In this document: piece after piece, positions 8,536-18,558 of the stretch
How positions within the stretch are numbered: the stretch's first letter is position 1
How the letters are laid out: every line of letters starts with the position of its first letter
DNA from: Paenibacillus sp. JQZ6Y-1
Lineage (GTDB): Bacteria; Bacillota; Bacilli; Paenibacillales; Paenibacillaceae
DNA: 64,000 nucleotides
NCBI RefSeq assembly: GCF_040719145.1
Contig: NZ_JBFDUZ010000001.1
Coordinates: 806,001-870,000 of the forward strand
Direction of reading: 5' to 3'
Notes under the pieces: generated by a model
The model's database searches: none
The model's input: only the letters and a program-made list of their open reading frames with translations
What the model was told of the DNA's origin: nothing
Made by a program: the position numbers and the translations under genes

Positions 8536-9876
8536 TTGCAGGAACATGATGATTCGATTACAAAGCATGAGCAGCTTTTGCAGCATATTGAAAAGCTCAA
8601 GGTCGGCTCCAAAATCTCAGTGCGTAAGTTGGCGCGGCAGATGGGTGTGAGTGAAGGAACTGCTTATCGCGCGGTTAAGGAAGCGGAGAATATGGGTATC
8701 GTTGTGACACGCGAGCGGATCGGAACGGTACGAATTGAGAAGCGTCCGCGCGGTGTATCGGATCAACTGACATTTGCCGACGTAGCGGACATTGTAGAGG
8801 GTAAGGTGCTAGGGGGCAGTAGCGGTCTGGATAAGACGCTTGTCAAATACGCGATTGGTGCGATGAAACTGGATGCGATGATGCGTTATGTGGAAGCTGG
8901 CAGCCTGCTAATTGTCGGTAACCGTGAGGACGCCCACCATCTGGCATTGGAGCATGGCGCTGCTGTATTGATTACCGGTGGTTTCAGTACTAGCCCAGAA
9001 GTTAAATCGCTTGCCGATACGCGCGGGCTACCGATTATTTTGTCACGCCATGATACCTTTACCGTTGCTTCGATGATCAACCGTGCCTTGTTCGACCGGA
9101 TGATCAAAAAGAAAATTATGCTCGTTGAGGATATTATCGCTGGTCGACCGAAGCCGGGCGTGTTGAAGGCATCCAGCACAGCGGATGATTTTCATGAAAC
9201 CGCGGAAAAGACCGGGTATCAGCGTCTTGCTGTCGTTGACGAATGGAATCGGATTATCGGCATCGTCGGACGCAAGGAAATTCAGCAGCTACCACCGGAT
9301 CAACCGATTGAAAAGGTGCTAGTGCGTCGCCCGATTACGGCTACTTTGCAAACCTCACTCGCTTCTGCTGCGCAGACGATGATGTGGGAAAGCATCGATT
9401 TTCTGCCGATTGTGGATCGCAACCGTAAGCTGATCGGAACAGTAACGCGGCGCGAGGTGCTGCAAGCAATGCGTGATGCCCAGCATGAACCGAATGCGGG
9501 CAATATGGAAACATTCGATTACCTGATCTGGAACGGATTCGCTGAGGAGCGAGATGAAGAGGGCGGTGTGATGTTCCACGGTTTCATCACGCCGCAGATG
9601 GCGACTGAGCTAGGTAATATTTCGGAAGGCATCCTAATCTCAGTTATGATTCAGGCAGCGATCCGCACTGCACGATTGTTTACAGGGCATGATTATGTAT
9701 TAGATAATATGTCGACGTACTTCCTGCGCCCCGTTCAGATCGAGGACGCCATTATGATTCGTCCCACTGTGCTGGAAGCAAGCCGCCGTACGTATAAAGT
9801 GGAGATCGAAATTCTCTACGAAAATGCACCGGTATCCAAATCAATGCTCACCCTACAATCCATTGATCATGGCTAA
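8536..9876 (+). CDS. ytoI: YtoI: HTH-DRTGG-CBS-CBS-thioesterase-like regulator
   Basis: A 446-residue multidomain protein matching YtoI, which lies in this same position in B. subtilis. A GntR-like winged helix is at residues ~15-75 (VRKLARQMGVSEGTAYRAV). A DRTGG domain follows (~80-185), then two CBS domains (~190-305, with RLAVVDEWNRIIGIV and FLPIVDRNRKLIGTV) and a hot-dog thioesterase-like domain (~320-440). The mix suggests a nucleotide-sensing transcription regulator; target genes are not known from sequence. The TTG at 8536 is chosen as start because GGAAGGTGG lies eight bases upstream; the upstream in-frame GTGs overlap that site. Confidence 0.85.
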   Translation: MQEHDDSITKHEQLLQHIEKLKVGSKISVRKLARQMGVSEGTAYRAVKEAENMGIVVTRERIGTVRIEKRPRGVSDQLTFADVADIVEGKVLGGSSGLDKTLVKYAIGAMKLDAMMRYVEAGSLLIVGNREDAHHLALEHGAAVLITGGFSTSPEVKSLADTRGLPIILSRHDTFTVASMINRALFDRMIKKKIMLVEDIIAGRPKPGVLKASSTADDFHETAEKTGYQRLAVVDEWNRIIGIVGRKEIQQLPPDQPIEKVLVRRPITATLQTSLASAAQTMMWESIDFLPIVDRNRKLIGTVTRREVLQAMRDAQHEPNAGNMETFDYLIWNGFAEERDEEGGVMFHGFITPQMATELGNISEGILISVMIQAAIRTARLFTGHDYVLDNMSTYFLRPVQIEDAIMIRPTVLEASRRTYKVEIEILYENAPVSKSMLTLQSIDHG

Positions 9877-10074
9877 CGCCATATTGTAAGGTGGAAGCGA
9901 TAAAATAAAGTAAACACAGATTTGGAGCGATGGAGAAACGTCGAAGCTGGATCGCAACATGAAATGGAGACCGTCTGACGGACATATCTATGGTAACCAG
10001 ACAACCAGACGTTCAATGACAAACGCTCTCCTATGTATGATGTCAAATGCTCCAACACGCATCCCATCCAACCC

Positions 10075-10109
10075 AAAGAGGCTGTCCCTATCAAGCGGGC
10101 AGCCTCTTT
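10075..10109. terminator. Bidirectional terminator between ytoI and the chemoreceptor gene
   Basis: AAAGAGGCTG (10075-10084) pairs with CAGCCTCTTT (10100-10109). The stem lies between convergent genes and the A/T arms can serve both strands. Confidence 0.8.
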
Positions 10110-10162
10110 GTTATATATGACCCTACACGAATACGCAATAAAAACGGATGTGCGAGTACAGA

Positions 10163-12115
10163 TTACACTTTAAATCGGTCGACCATGCCTTTCAATTCCT
10201 GCGCTACACTGGACAGAACGGCTGCGGACGAAGAAATCTCTTCCATTGTCGCCAGTTGTTCTTCTGTCGCAGCGGACACGGATTCGATCTCGCCCACTGC
10301 CTGACTGCTAATACCAGACATTTCATTGACCGATTCAATCACTCGACTTGTGCCATGAGACAGGGTGGAGGAAGCATCGGATACACTTTGAATACTGTCG
10401 ACCACTTGATTCACATAACTGCGAATCTGACCGAACGAGTCGCCTGCGGTCTGCACAGCGCTGATGCTCTGTTTCACTTCATTAGCGCCAGCATTCGTTT
10501 TACCGACAACGGACTGGATTTCGGTCTGAATGCTTTGGATTAAGCCGCCGATTTGATTGGCAGAGGAGGACGCTTCATCTGCCAGATTGCGGATTTCTTT
10601 GGCAACGACGCTGAAGCCTTTGCCATGCTCACCCGCACGCGCGGCTTCGATGCCTGCATTGAGCGACAACAGATTGGTTTGCTTGGCAATTTGGGCAATG
10701 GCGGTTACAATCTCGCCGATCGTTTGAGAATGCTGGCTAAGATTGCCGACAGAGCCGGACAATTCATTGAAAATGGATTGCAGCTTGCCAATCTCATCAT
10801 TGGCGGAGCGCAGCGCATCATCGCCTTCGGTTACCTTGTTAGCGGTTAGAGCAGCAGTGGCAGCAACCTGCTGGGCGCTACCAGCAATATGCTGGATACC
10901 GTCAGCCATTTGATAGACTGTGCCGGACGTGTGGTTTACTTGTTCTGCTTGTCGTTCTGAGCCGGAAGCCATATGCTGGATCGATTCGGCGATATGCTGG
11001 GACGCATGGGTTGTTTCAGTAGAACTGGCATTTAATTGCTCGGAAGAAGATGCCAGATGCAGCGACGTGTCTTTCACATGGGCAACGATCTCACGTAGGC
11101 TAGATGTCATCTCGGCAAGCGATTGCGAGAGTGCCGCCACTTCATGCTTGGCACGAATATTCCATGTTGTTGTCAGATCGCCCTTGGCAACCGAATCGGT
11201 CGCTTGAACAAGCTGCATGATCGGTCGTGTCAATCGTCCAGCGAAAATATAACCAGCGACAATAGCGGCAATCAGTGAGACGACGAGAATAATAATACTG
11301 CTGTATAGCAAAGTGAAATACTCCTGCATAATCAGGCTGTACGATTTTTCGCTAAATACCGTCCAGCCTGTAATCGAATCCTTCATATAGGAAACGACCT
11401 TTTTGGCGTCTCCGTTTCCATAGATGAGCGTGCCGTTCGTGCCTGTCGAGCCTTGTTGAAATGCAGCTGTAGTATGAATATCCATATCCAGCTGTGTGGC
11501 ATCGGGGTGAGCAAGGATTACGCCAGCGCGGTCAGCAATATAAGCAGTCTGCCCATTTGTAGAAAATTCCTTCGCATAGGTACTCATTGCATCCAGCGGT
11601 AGTGAACACTGCACAAAGCCAGTCAATGTATTGTTGTCGCCGAACACGGGATAAACGATATTGATGATTTTTTTGCCAGAGGATTTACTGACCAAAACAT
11701 CGGAGATGACTGGCTTTTGTGTAGCAATCAGCTGTTTATAATAATCGCGGTCACTCACATTATCCAGATCAGCATCGGTATTTTTGGCAATTTGCTGCCC
11801 ATCTTGATCGCTGAATACAAGCGTTTGCAATTCGGGATGCAGACCAGCTACTTGAACGAGCAGATTTTTCGTTTCTGCCAGTTGATCAGGCGTGTACTGC
11901 TTGAATTCCGGGTTCGCTGCCAGCTGCTGTAGCATGGACAGCTCGCTATTTACGAGTGTTTGTGATTTTTGCAGCACCAGATCGACATTCTGCTCATTCA
12001 TAGCATACGCGTCTTTCTGAATTTTCTGTGTGGTGCTGATCAGACTGAATGCCCCGAACACCAATAAAGGTAAAATTGTGATAATTGACACAACAAGTAT
12101 TAGTTGTCTTTTCAT
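10163..12115 (-). CDS. Methyl-accepting chemotaxis protein (dCache-HAMP-MA)
   Basis: A 650-residue transmembrane chemoreceptor. TM1 spans ~5-27, a double-Cache-like extracellular sensor ~30-265 ([31 protein letters not shown]), TM2 ~272-295 and HAMP ~296-350 ([23 protein letters not shown]). The long coiled-coil signalling domain follows, with the hairpin tip [20 protein letters not shown]. The consensus tip has NLLALNAAIEAARAG, so two alanines are replaced by S and G. The ligand is unknown. ATG at 12115 opens a single gene with a sigma-D-type promoter at 12170-12196, as expected for motility/chemotaxis genes. The receptor is encoded on the opposite strand to ytoI and dnaE, interrupting an otherwise housekeeping stretch. 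Confidence 0.92.
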   Translation of the reverse strand: MKRQLILVVSIITILPLLVFGAFSLISTTQKIQKDAYAMNEQNVDLVLQKSQTLVNSELSMLQQLAANPEFKQYTPDQLAETKNLLVQVAGLHPELQTLVFSDQDGQQIAKNTDADLDNVSDRDYYKQLIATQKPVISDVLVSKSSGKKIINIVYPVFGDNNTLTGFVQCSLPLDAMSTYAKEFSTNGQTAYIADRAGVILAHPDATQLDMDIHTTAAFQQGSTGTNGTLIYGNGDAKKVVSYMKDSITGWTVFSEKSYSLIMQEYFTLLYSSIIILVVSLIAAIVAGYIFAGRLTRPIMQLVQATDSVAKGDLTTTWNIRAKHEVAALSQSLAEMTSSLREIVAHVKDTSLHLASSSEQLNASSTETTHASQHIAESIQHMASGSERQAEQVNHTSGTVYQMADGIQHIAGSAQQVAATAALTANKVTEGDDALRSANDEIGKLQSIFNELSGSVGNLSQHSQTIGEIVTAIAQIAKQTNLLSLNAGIEAARAGEHGKGFSVVAKEIRNLADEASSSANQIGGLIQSIQTEIQSVVGKTNAGANEVKQSISAVQTAGDSFGQIRSYVNQVVDSIQSVSDASSTLSHGTSRVIESVNEMSGISSQAVGEIESVSAATEEQLATMEEISSSAAVLSSVAQELKGMVDRFKV

Positions 12116-12169
12116 GAACCGTCCCCGCTCTCTGCCTTATGAAGTGTAAACTTGCATACAATATTCTTT

Positions 12170-12196
12170 TTATCGGTGGGATATAGTAAAACATTA
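12170..12196 (-). promoter_or_regulatory. Sigma-D (motility) promoter of the chemoreceptor gene
   Basis: On the minus strand CTAAT (TAAT at 12193-12196) is followed after 15 bases by ACCGATAA (12170-12177). The B. subtilis sigma-D consensus is TAAA-N15-GCCGATAT. Confidence 0.7.
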
Positions 12197-12358
12197 GAAG
12201 GTAATGTCATTATTTGTCGTTGGGAAGGATAAAGTTTTTGTGAGACATACAGTTCATTGGGTCATGTATGGTAAAATAATAAAGCTGAGTATGCCCGCAA
12301 CATGGCGGGTAATGGCTGTATAGAATCTCAGGAATACCACAAGAAAGCAGGGAAGCGT

Positions 12359-15300
12359 ATGACCCCATTCGTACATTTGCACGTGCATAGTGAATACAGT
12401 CTGCTCGACGGGGCTGCGCGTATCCAGGATCTGGTGAGCCGTGCAGCGGAGAATGGCATGACATCGCTGGCGCTGACCGATCATGGCGTGATGTATGGAG
12501 CCATCCCGTTTTACAAAGCTTGTTTACAGCACGGCATTAAGCCGATTATTGGCTGTGAAGTTTACTATACCGCCGGTTCGCGCCGTGAAAAGGCAGCGCG
12601 TAAGGATCAGCCGATTCATCATCTGCTGCTGCTGGCAAAGAATGAAATTGGCTATCGGAATCTAATGAAGCTGTGCTCCATTGGGCACCTCGAAGGCTTT
12701 CACTATAAGCCCCGCATTGACGGGGAAGTGCTGCGTGAATATCACGAAGGTATTATTTGCCTAAGCGCCTGTCTGGGCGGCGAGATTCCACAGCATCTGC
12801 TGAACAATGAACCGGAAAAGGCAAAACAAGCTGCCCAGCGGTATCTGGATATTTTCGGTGAGGATTTCTATATCGAATTGCAGGATCACGGTTTGGCGGA
12901 GCAAAAGAAGGTCAATCCACATTTAATCCAACTAGCACGAGAATTGAACATTCCGCTTGTTGCAACGAACGATGTGCATTATTTGACCGAAGATGATGCC
13001 AAAACGCAGGATGTACTAATTTGTATCGGTACAGGCAAAACAGTGGACGACGAAAGCCGTTTGCGCATTCCGACCAACCAGTTGTATCTGAAAACGGGTG
13101 AGCAGATGAGCACGCTGTTCCCACATGTACCGGAAGCGACAGCTAACACCGTCGTCATTGCCGACAAATGTCAGCTGACCATTCCGCTCGGTCAATCGCT
13201 GTTGCCGTCGTATCACCCATTGCCAGAAGGGATGGATGCTGCTCGTTATTTGGAGCAGCTATGCCGCGAAGGATTGGAACAGCGTTATCGTGATAGCGAG
13301 CTGTGGAATGCACCGGAACAACGTGCCGAGCTGGAGCAACGCCTACAATATGAGCTGTCCGTCATCTGGAATATGGGCTTTGCTGATTATTTTCTGATTG
13401 TATGGGACTTTATGAAGTTTGCCCATGAAACAGGGATTGTGACTGGACCGGGCAGGGGATCGTCCGCAGGCAGCCTTGTCGCGTATGTATTGCGGATCAC
13501 CAATGTTGATCCGATTCGCTACAAACTGTTGTTTGAGCGCTTCCTTAATCCAGATCGCGTTTCTATGCCGGATATTGATATCGACTTTAGCGATCTACGA
13601 CGGGATGAGATGATCGATTATGTGGTAGGCAAATATGGACGTGACCGAGTCGCTCAGATCATCACCTTCGGAACATTGGCTGCGCGCGCCGCCGTACGCG
13701 ATGTTGGACGTGCGCTCAATGTGCCATACTCCGATACAGACCGTGCTGCCAAGCTAATTCCCGCACAGATTGGTGTAACGATTCAGCGTGCGCTGGATCA
13801 GGTATCTGAGCTGCGCGAACGTGCTGATAAATCGCCAGCAGTGAAGGAATTGATAGAGACCGCGCTCAAGGTGGAGGGCATGCCGCGTCACGCCTCCACC
13901 CATGCCGCAGGCGTCGTCATTTCCAGCGGTCCACTGACCGATGTGGTGCCATTGCAGGAAGGAAGCGAGCATGCGGTGCTGACTCAGTATGCGATGGAGA
14001 ATTTGGAAGCCATTGGTATGCTGAAAATGGACTTTCTCGGACTACGCACCTTGTCCATCATCGAGCGCTGTCTGGATTGGATCAAGGAACAGACAGGGGA
14101 AGTGATCGACTTTGATCAGATTCCGATGGATGATCCCCTTACTTACAAAATGCTCAGTCAGGGCGACACGATGGGCGTCTTCCAGCTAGAGTCGCCGGGC
14201 ATTCGCCGGGTGCTGCGCGATATGAAGCCGAGTGAGTTTGAAGATATTGTCTCGGTCAATGCACTGTATCGTCCGGGTCCTATGGACTTTATTCCGCGCT
14301 ATATCGAGGGCAAGCATGGCAATATCACAGTAGAGTATCCGCATCCTGATTTACAGCCGATTTTGGAAGATACGTATGGAATTATCGTGTATCAGGAGCA
14401 GATTATGCAGATTGCTTCCTTGATGGCAGGATTCTCGTTAGGGGAAGCCGATCTGCTGCGCCGTGCCGTTTCCAAAAAGAAACGCGAGGTGCTGGATCAG
14501 GAGCGTGCTCACTTCGTGGAAGGCAGTCTCAAGCAAAATTACAGCGAGCAGGATGCCAATGTAGTGTACGATATGATCGTTCGCTTTGCCGATTACGGTT
14601 TCCCGCGTGCCCATGCGACCGCTTATGGCGTACTGGCGTTCCAAACTGCCTATCTCAAGGCTCATTATCCGGTACAATTTATCGCCTCCATGCTGACCGC
14701 CGTGATGGGCGTGCATCGTAGAGTCGCGGAATTTGTACTGGAATGTCAGCGTATGGGAGTCGAGGTGCTGCCACCTGACATCAATCAGAGCGGTGTAACC
14801 TTCACTCCGGTGCCAGATGAGTCCAAGTCGAGCGGTGGGCATATCCGTTTCGGTCTCGGTGCAGTGAAGAATGTCGGTACACAGGCGATTAGCAGCATGA
14901 TCAAGGAACGCGAAGAACGTCCGTTTGACAGTCTGGTCGACTTTTGCCGACGGGTCGATCCGAAGGCGTGCAACAAGCGCGTCATCGAGTCGCTCATTCA
15001 GGCAGGAGCCTTTGACAATCTGCCGGGACACCGCGCTCAGCTGCTGCAAATGCTAGATGAAGTGATCAAGGAAGCAGCCAAATGGCGCAAGGAGCGCGAG
15101 GAGCTACAGATCGAGATGTTCGATTTCGATCTGGGTGAGAAGCCAAACTGGGAAGTATCGTACCCGGATGTGCCGCCATTTAGCGCAGCGGAACAGCTAG
15201 AGTTTGAGCGCGAGCTGCTCGGATTGTATCTGTCAGGTCATCCGCTCGACGATTATGAACAGCCGATTGAACAATCTGGTCTGTCCCGCTTGATGAATCT

Positions 15301-16012
15301 GCATGAAGCCGAGGACGAAAGTCTAGTCGCGGTTGCGGGCATGGTCGTTTCGCTCAAGGCGATTACAACCAAGCAGGGCAAAGCGATGGCATTTATGGAA
15401 ATGGAAGACCAGATCGAAAAATGCGAGGTCGTCATGTTTCCCGAAACGTGGCGCAAATGCCGCGATCTCGTCGATAAAGGCGTGCTGCTAATTGTACGCG
15501 GTCGTCTGCAACAGGAAGACGAAGGCTTCAAGCTGCTGGCAGAGGAAGTCATGCCACTAACCCCAGATAATACAGTGGAAATGGCGGAAAAGGTCAAACA
15601 ACGTATCCAATCCGCTCGCAGTAAAAAGACAGCGTCATCCAGCAGTACAACCGGCAATCGCTCGTCTACGGCTGCGGCACGTTCCATCGCCCGCACCTCT
15701 ACAGCGGACGGCGGAACTGCATCCTCACGCAATACGGCATCGTCTACCGCTGAGCGTAGTGCAGCCGCAGTAGTGGACGCGTCGAAGCAGCATGTATATA
15801 TCAAAATTACGAGCGAAGCGCAGCGTGCTGGCAAGCTAGAGCAGCTCAAGCAATTGTTCGCCGATCATCCGGGTCAGCTCGGTACGATCCTCTTTTATGA
15901 AGAATCGCAAAAGCTGTTTGATCTGAGCGGCAGCTACCGCATCAAGCCATCTCCCGATCTGTTTAAGAAAATGGAGCAGATGTTAGGCGACGGCACAGTG
16001 CGTGTAAAATAA
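12359..16012 (+). CDS. dnaE: DNA polymerase III alpha subunit DnaE
   Basis: A 1217-residue replicative polymerase of the DnaE type. The PHP domain opens with FVHLHVHSEYSLLDGAAR. The catalytic aspartates sit in PDIDIDF (D405, D407, D409). The fingers region has VVYDMIVRFADYGFPRAHA, followed by helix-hairpin-helix (IQAGAFDNL) and an OB fold (SLVAVAGMVVSLKAI). In Bacilli DnaE extends primers before PolC takes over. The protein is about 100 residues longer than B. subtilis DnaE: residues ~1084-1142 are a Ser/Thr/Ala-rich linker leading to a ~75-residue terminal domain. The ATG at 12359 has AGGGA five bases upstream; the longer open frame upstream is not coding-like. It precedes accD, as in B. subtilis where ytsJ sits between. 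Confidence 0.96.
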   Translation: MTPFVHLHVHSEYSLLDGAARIQDLVSRAAENGMTSLALTDHGVMYGAIPFYKACLQHGIKPIIGCEVYYTAGSRREKAARKDQPIHHLLLLAKNEIGYRNLMKLCSIGHLEGFHYKPRIDGEVLREYHEGIICLSACLGGEIPQHLLNNEPEKAKQAAQRYLDIFGEDFYIELQDHGLAEQKKVNPHLIQLARELNIPLVATNDVHYLTEDDAKTQDVLICIGTGKTVDDESRLRIPTNQLYLKTGEQMSTLFPHVPEATANTVVIADKCQLTIPLGQSLLPSYHPLPEGMDAARYLEQLCREGLEQRYRDSELWNAPEQRAELEQRLQYELSVIWNMGFADYFLIVWDFMKFAHETGIVTGPGRGSSAGSLVAYVLRITNVDPIRYKLLFERFLNPDRVSMPDIDIDFSDLRRDEMIDYVVGKYGRDRVAQIITFGTLAARAAVRDVGRALNVPYSDTDRAAKLIPAQIGVTIQRALDQVSELRERADKSPAVKELIETALKVEGMPRHASTHAAGVVISSGPLTDVVPLQEGSEHAVLTQYAMENLEAIGMLKMDFLGLRTLSIIERCLDWIKEQTGEVIDFDQIPMDDPLTYKMLSQGDTMGVFQLESPGIRRVLRDMKPSEFEDIVSVNALYRPGPMDFIPRYIEGKHGNITVEYPHPDLQPILEDTYGIIVYQEQIMQIASLMAGFSLGEADLLRRAVSKKKREVLDQERAHFVEGSLKQNYSEQDANVVYDMIVRFADYGFPRAHATAYGVLAFQTAYLKAHYPVQFIASMLTAVMGVHRRVAEFVLECQRMGVEVLPPDINQSGVTFTPVPDESKSSGGHIRFGLGAVKNVGTQAISSMIKEREERPFDSLVDFCRRVDPKACNKRVIESLIQAGAFDNLPGHRAQLLQMLDEVIKEAAKWRKEREELQIEMFDFDLGEKPNWEVSYPDVPPFSAAEQLEFERELLGLYLSGHPLDDYEQPIEQSGLSRLMNLHEAEDESLVAVAGMVVSLKAITTKQGKAMAFMEMEDQIEKCEVVMFPETWRKCRDLVDKGVLLIVRGRLQQEDEGFKLLAEEVMPLTPDNTVEMAEKVKQRIQSARSKKTASSSSTTGNRSSTAAARSIARTSTADGGTASSRNTASSTAERSAAAVVDASKQHVYIKITSEAQRAGKLEQLKQLFADHPGQLGTILFYEESQKLFDLSGSYRIKPSPDLFKKMEQMLGDGTVRVK

Positions 16013-16088
16013 AAAAGTAAGTTCTTTCGCAATCCCGTTTGAGTATAAAAACACCAGTAGAATCCCTGCTGTGTCGGCAACACTCCCA

Positions 16089-16124
16089 ATCGATCCACCG
16101 CTCTCCTATGAACGGTGGATCGAT
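16089..16124 (+). terminator. Terminator after dnaE
   Basis: A perfect 12-base stem (ATCGATCCACCG/CGGTGGATCGAT) with a 12-base loop, followed by TTCTCATC. The T-run is short. Confidence 0.7.
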
Positions 16125-16143
16125 TTCTCATCATGTCTCTTTG

Positions 16144-16173
16144 TTGCGGCAAAAAAGTGTGGTATGGTATCAT
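16144..16173 (+). promoter_or_regulatory. Candidate sigma-A promoter of accDA
   Basis: TTGCGG (16144-16149) and TATCAT (16168-16173) are separated by 18 bases, about 110 bases upstream of accD. TATGGT at 16163 with TTGTTG at 16141 is an alternative reading. Confidence 0.45.
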
Positions 16174-16286
16174 TATCCCATTATGTGGGCTTCGGCCCGT
16201 CCGTTTGACTATGGTTCATGTCATTTACTAAAAACAAAGCACATTCATAAACTGGGGAATAAGTATACGTCTGAAGAGGTGTAGTT

Positions 16287-17186
16287 GTGTTTAGAGATTT
16301 ATTCCAGAAGAAAAAAAAATATGCGACCATTCCTTCACAACGCTGGAGTAATGAGCCCGCATCAGATGAGCAGCCACAGGAACGCCCGAAACGTGAAATT
16401 CCCGAAGGCCTAATGAACAAGTGCAGCAAATGCGGCACCATTCATTACAGCAAGGAACTGGAAAAGAACCTGAAGGTATGCAGCAACTGCGGTTATCATA
16501 TGCGTCTGAACGCGATTGAGCGTATCGTTATGACCGTAGACGAAGGTAAGTTTACCGAGTTCGACGCGGGTATGGAATCTGTCGATCCGCTGAACTTTCC
16601 CGGCTATGCAAAAAAGCTAGAGCAGCAGAAGATGAATTCCGGTCTGCGCGATGCAGTGATTACAGGTCAAGGTGAGATTGATGGTCATCCGGTCATTTTG
16701 GCTGTGATGAGTTTTGACTTTTTCAGTGGCAGTATGGGTTCGGTTGTCGGCGAGAAGATCACCCGTGCCATTGAGGCGGCGGATGAGCGCAATTTGCCAT
16801 TGATCATGTTCTCGACCTCCGGTGGAGCGCGTATGCAGGAGAGCATTATCAGTCTCATGCAGATGGCGAAGACGAGCGCGGCATTGGCGCGTTTTCAGGA
16901 AAACGGTGGACTGTACATATCCGTCATCACCGATCCAACTATGGGCGGTGTGTCCGCCAGCTTTGCGATGCTTGGCGATGTGATTATTGCTGAGCCAGGT
17001 GCATTGTTCGGTTTTGCCGGTCGTATCGTTATCGAGCAGACGATCCGCCAGAAGCTGCCTGACAATTTCCAGACAGCCGAGTTCAATCTGGAGCACGGAC
17101 AACTCGATATGGTCATCAACCGTAAAGATATGAAGTCCATGCTGGGCGATTTGCTGGACTATCATACATGGAAAGGGGGATTTTGA
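16287..17186 (+). CDS. accD: Acetyl-CoA carboxylase carboxyltransferase beta subunit AccD
   Basis: A 299-residue subunit that, with AccA, transfers CO2 from carboxybiotin to acetyl-CoA, making malonyl-CoA for fatty acid synthesis. The N-terminal zinc ribbon has C46, C49, C65 and C68 (CSKC and CSNC). The crotonase-like carboxyltransferase core includes [27 protein letters not shown] and [17 protein letters not shown]. Length is normal for Bacilli. The start is GTG at 16287, after AGAGGTG. The stop codon abuts the GTG start of accA, so the pair is translationally linked. The first ~40 residues are basic and polar. Confidence 0.96.
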   Translation: MFRDLFQKKKKYATIPSQRWSNEPASDEQPQERPKREIPEGLMNKCSKCGTIHYSKELEKNLKVCSNCGYHMRLNAIERIVMTVDEGKFTEFDAGMESVDPLNFPGYAKKLEQQKMNSGLRDAVITGQGEIDGHPVILAVMSFDFFSGSMGSVVGEKITRAIEAADERNLPLIMFSTSGGARMQESIISLMQMAKTSAALARFQENGGLYISVITDPTMGGVSASFAMLGDVIIAEPGALFGFAGRIVIEQTIRQKLPDNFQTAEFNLEHGQLDMVINRKDMKSMLGDLLDYHTWKGGF

Positions 17187-18296
17187 GTGGCAGGAGAGAT
17201 GCCTTTTGAAATGCCTCTCGTTGAATTGCGCAAAAAGATCGACGAGCTGAAACAATTTGGTCAGGAAAAAGAAATCGATTTTACCGATGAAATCAACCGT
17301 CTGGAAGAGCGCTATCGCCAGATGGAGGGTGAAATCTATACAAATATTAGTCCCGCTCAGAAAATGCATCTAGCGCGCAATCAGCAGCGTCCAACGACGC
17401 TGGATCTGATCCCGCTGATCTTTACTGATTTTATCGAATTGCATGGTGACCGTATGTTTGGCGATGATCTAGCGATTGTCGGCGGACTGGCGCGTCTGGA
17501 CGGCAAACCTGTGACCATTATCGGTCAGCAGCGCGGTAAGGACACCAAGGACAATATTGCCCGTTTCTTCGGCAGCCCGCATCCAGAAGGGTTCCGTAAA
17601 TCGACCCGTCTGATGAAGCAAGCGGAGAAATTTGGACGTCCAATTATTACATTTATTGATACCAAAGGTGCGTATCCGGGTAATACAGCAGAGGAGCGCG
17701 GCCAGTCGGAAGCAATCGCCCGCAGTTTGTGGGAGATGGCGAAACTGCGTGTGCCTGTCATCTGCGTCGTTATCGGCGAAGGCGGCAGCGGCGGCGCACT
17801 GGCAATCGGCGTGGGTAACCGCGTCCTGATGCTGGAGCACGCTATTTACTCGGCAATCTCGCCAAACGGCGCTGCTTCGATTCTGTGGAAAGACGCTTCC
17901 AAAGCCGATCAGGCAGCAGAAGCGATGAAGATTACGGCAAACGATCTGCTGGAGATGGAGATCATCGAAGCGATTATACCGGAACCACAGGGCGGAGCAC
18001 ACAAGGACTATGAAGCAACTGGTACAGCGATTCGTAGTGAGCTGCTGAACCAGCTGCATCAGCTATCCGGCATGGATGCTGAATGCCTTGTCGAAGACCG
18101 TTACCAGAAATTCCGCAAGATCGGCGAATTTGTCGAGAACCAGGTAATGACTAGCTTTGGTACGACCAATCAACAAGAGCAGCAAAAGGAACAAGCCACC
18201 GATTCCGTATCGGCGGCGGGGGAAGACGATCAGAAGCTGTCCCCAGTGACCACTGCCTTTCATAACGACGATTCGACCGATGCACTGCCTCACTAA
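17187..18296 (+). CDS. accA: Acetyl-CoA carboxylase carboxyltransferase alpha subunit AccA
   Basis: A 369-residue partner of AccD. The N-terminal helical hairpin covers residues ~1-55. The core has [42 protein letters not shown] and the oxyanion-forming [17 protein letters not shown]. Standard AccA proteins end near residue 320. Here a polar, Gln/Asp-rich tail of about 50 residues follows VMTSFG and has no recognised fold. The GTG start directly follows the accD stop, with AAAGGGGG inside the end of accD as ribosome binding site. In B. subtilis pfkA lies between accA and pyk; here no gene occupies that gap. Confidence 0.95.
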   Translation: MAGEMPFEMPLVELRKKIDELKQFGQEKEIDFTDEINRLEERYRQMEGEIYTNISPAQKMHLARNQQRPTTLDLIPLIFTDFIELHGDRMFGDDLAIVGGLARLDGKPVTIIGQQRGKDTKDNIARFFGSPHPEGFRKSTRLMKQAEKFGRPIITFIDTKGAYPGNTAEERGQSEAIARSLWEMAKLRVPVICVVIGEGGSGGALAIGVGNRVLMLEHAIYSAISPNGAASILWKDASKADQAAEAMKITANDLLEMEIIEAIIPEPQGGAHKDYEATGTAIRSELLNQLHQLSGMDAECLVEDRYQKFRKIGEFVENQVMTSFGTTNQQEQQKEQATDSVSAAGEDDQKLSPVTTAFHNDDSTDALPH

Positions 18297-18327
18297 GCAT
18301 CGGTTCATCGCCACGTAATCAAGCATG

Positions 18328-18372
18328 CCGTCCATGCCTCCCGGCAGGGAAGGTGATGGGCGGTTTTCTGTT
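18328..18372 (+). terminator. Possible terminator after accA
   Basis: CCGTCCAT pairs with ATGGGCGG (one G-U pair), with an inner TCCCGG-region stem and a short TTTT. The 260-base accA-pyk gap also holds CCTGTT (18484-18489) and AACAGG (18501-18506), a small inverted repeat 50 bases before pyk. Confidence 0.5.
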
Positions 18373-18558
18373 GTGCAGCTGCACACGCTCCGCTCCAAAG
18401 GCAGATTCAGGGCACGGCGGGATAAATAATGTCCATCCCCTGTATACAAAACGGAGAATTTGTAGTACATTTAGTTGTTGGGGCCTGTTGTCTGTCCGAT
18501 AACAGGTTATGTTGGAAAACAAACAATAGAGAGACCTTGAAAACGGAGGAAACACATT

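Noticed and set aside
18495-18502. TCCGATAA upstream of pyk as a sigma-D promoter
   Set aside because: It lies inside a CCTGTT/AACAGG inverted repeat, has no TAAA at 15 bases, and pyk is a housekeeping gene. Probably chance.
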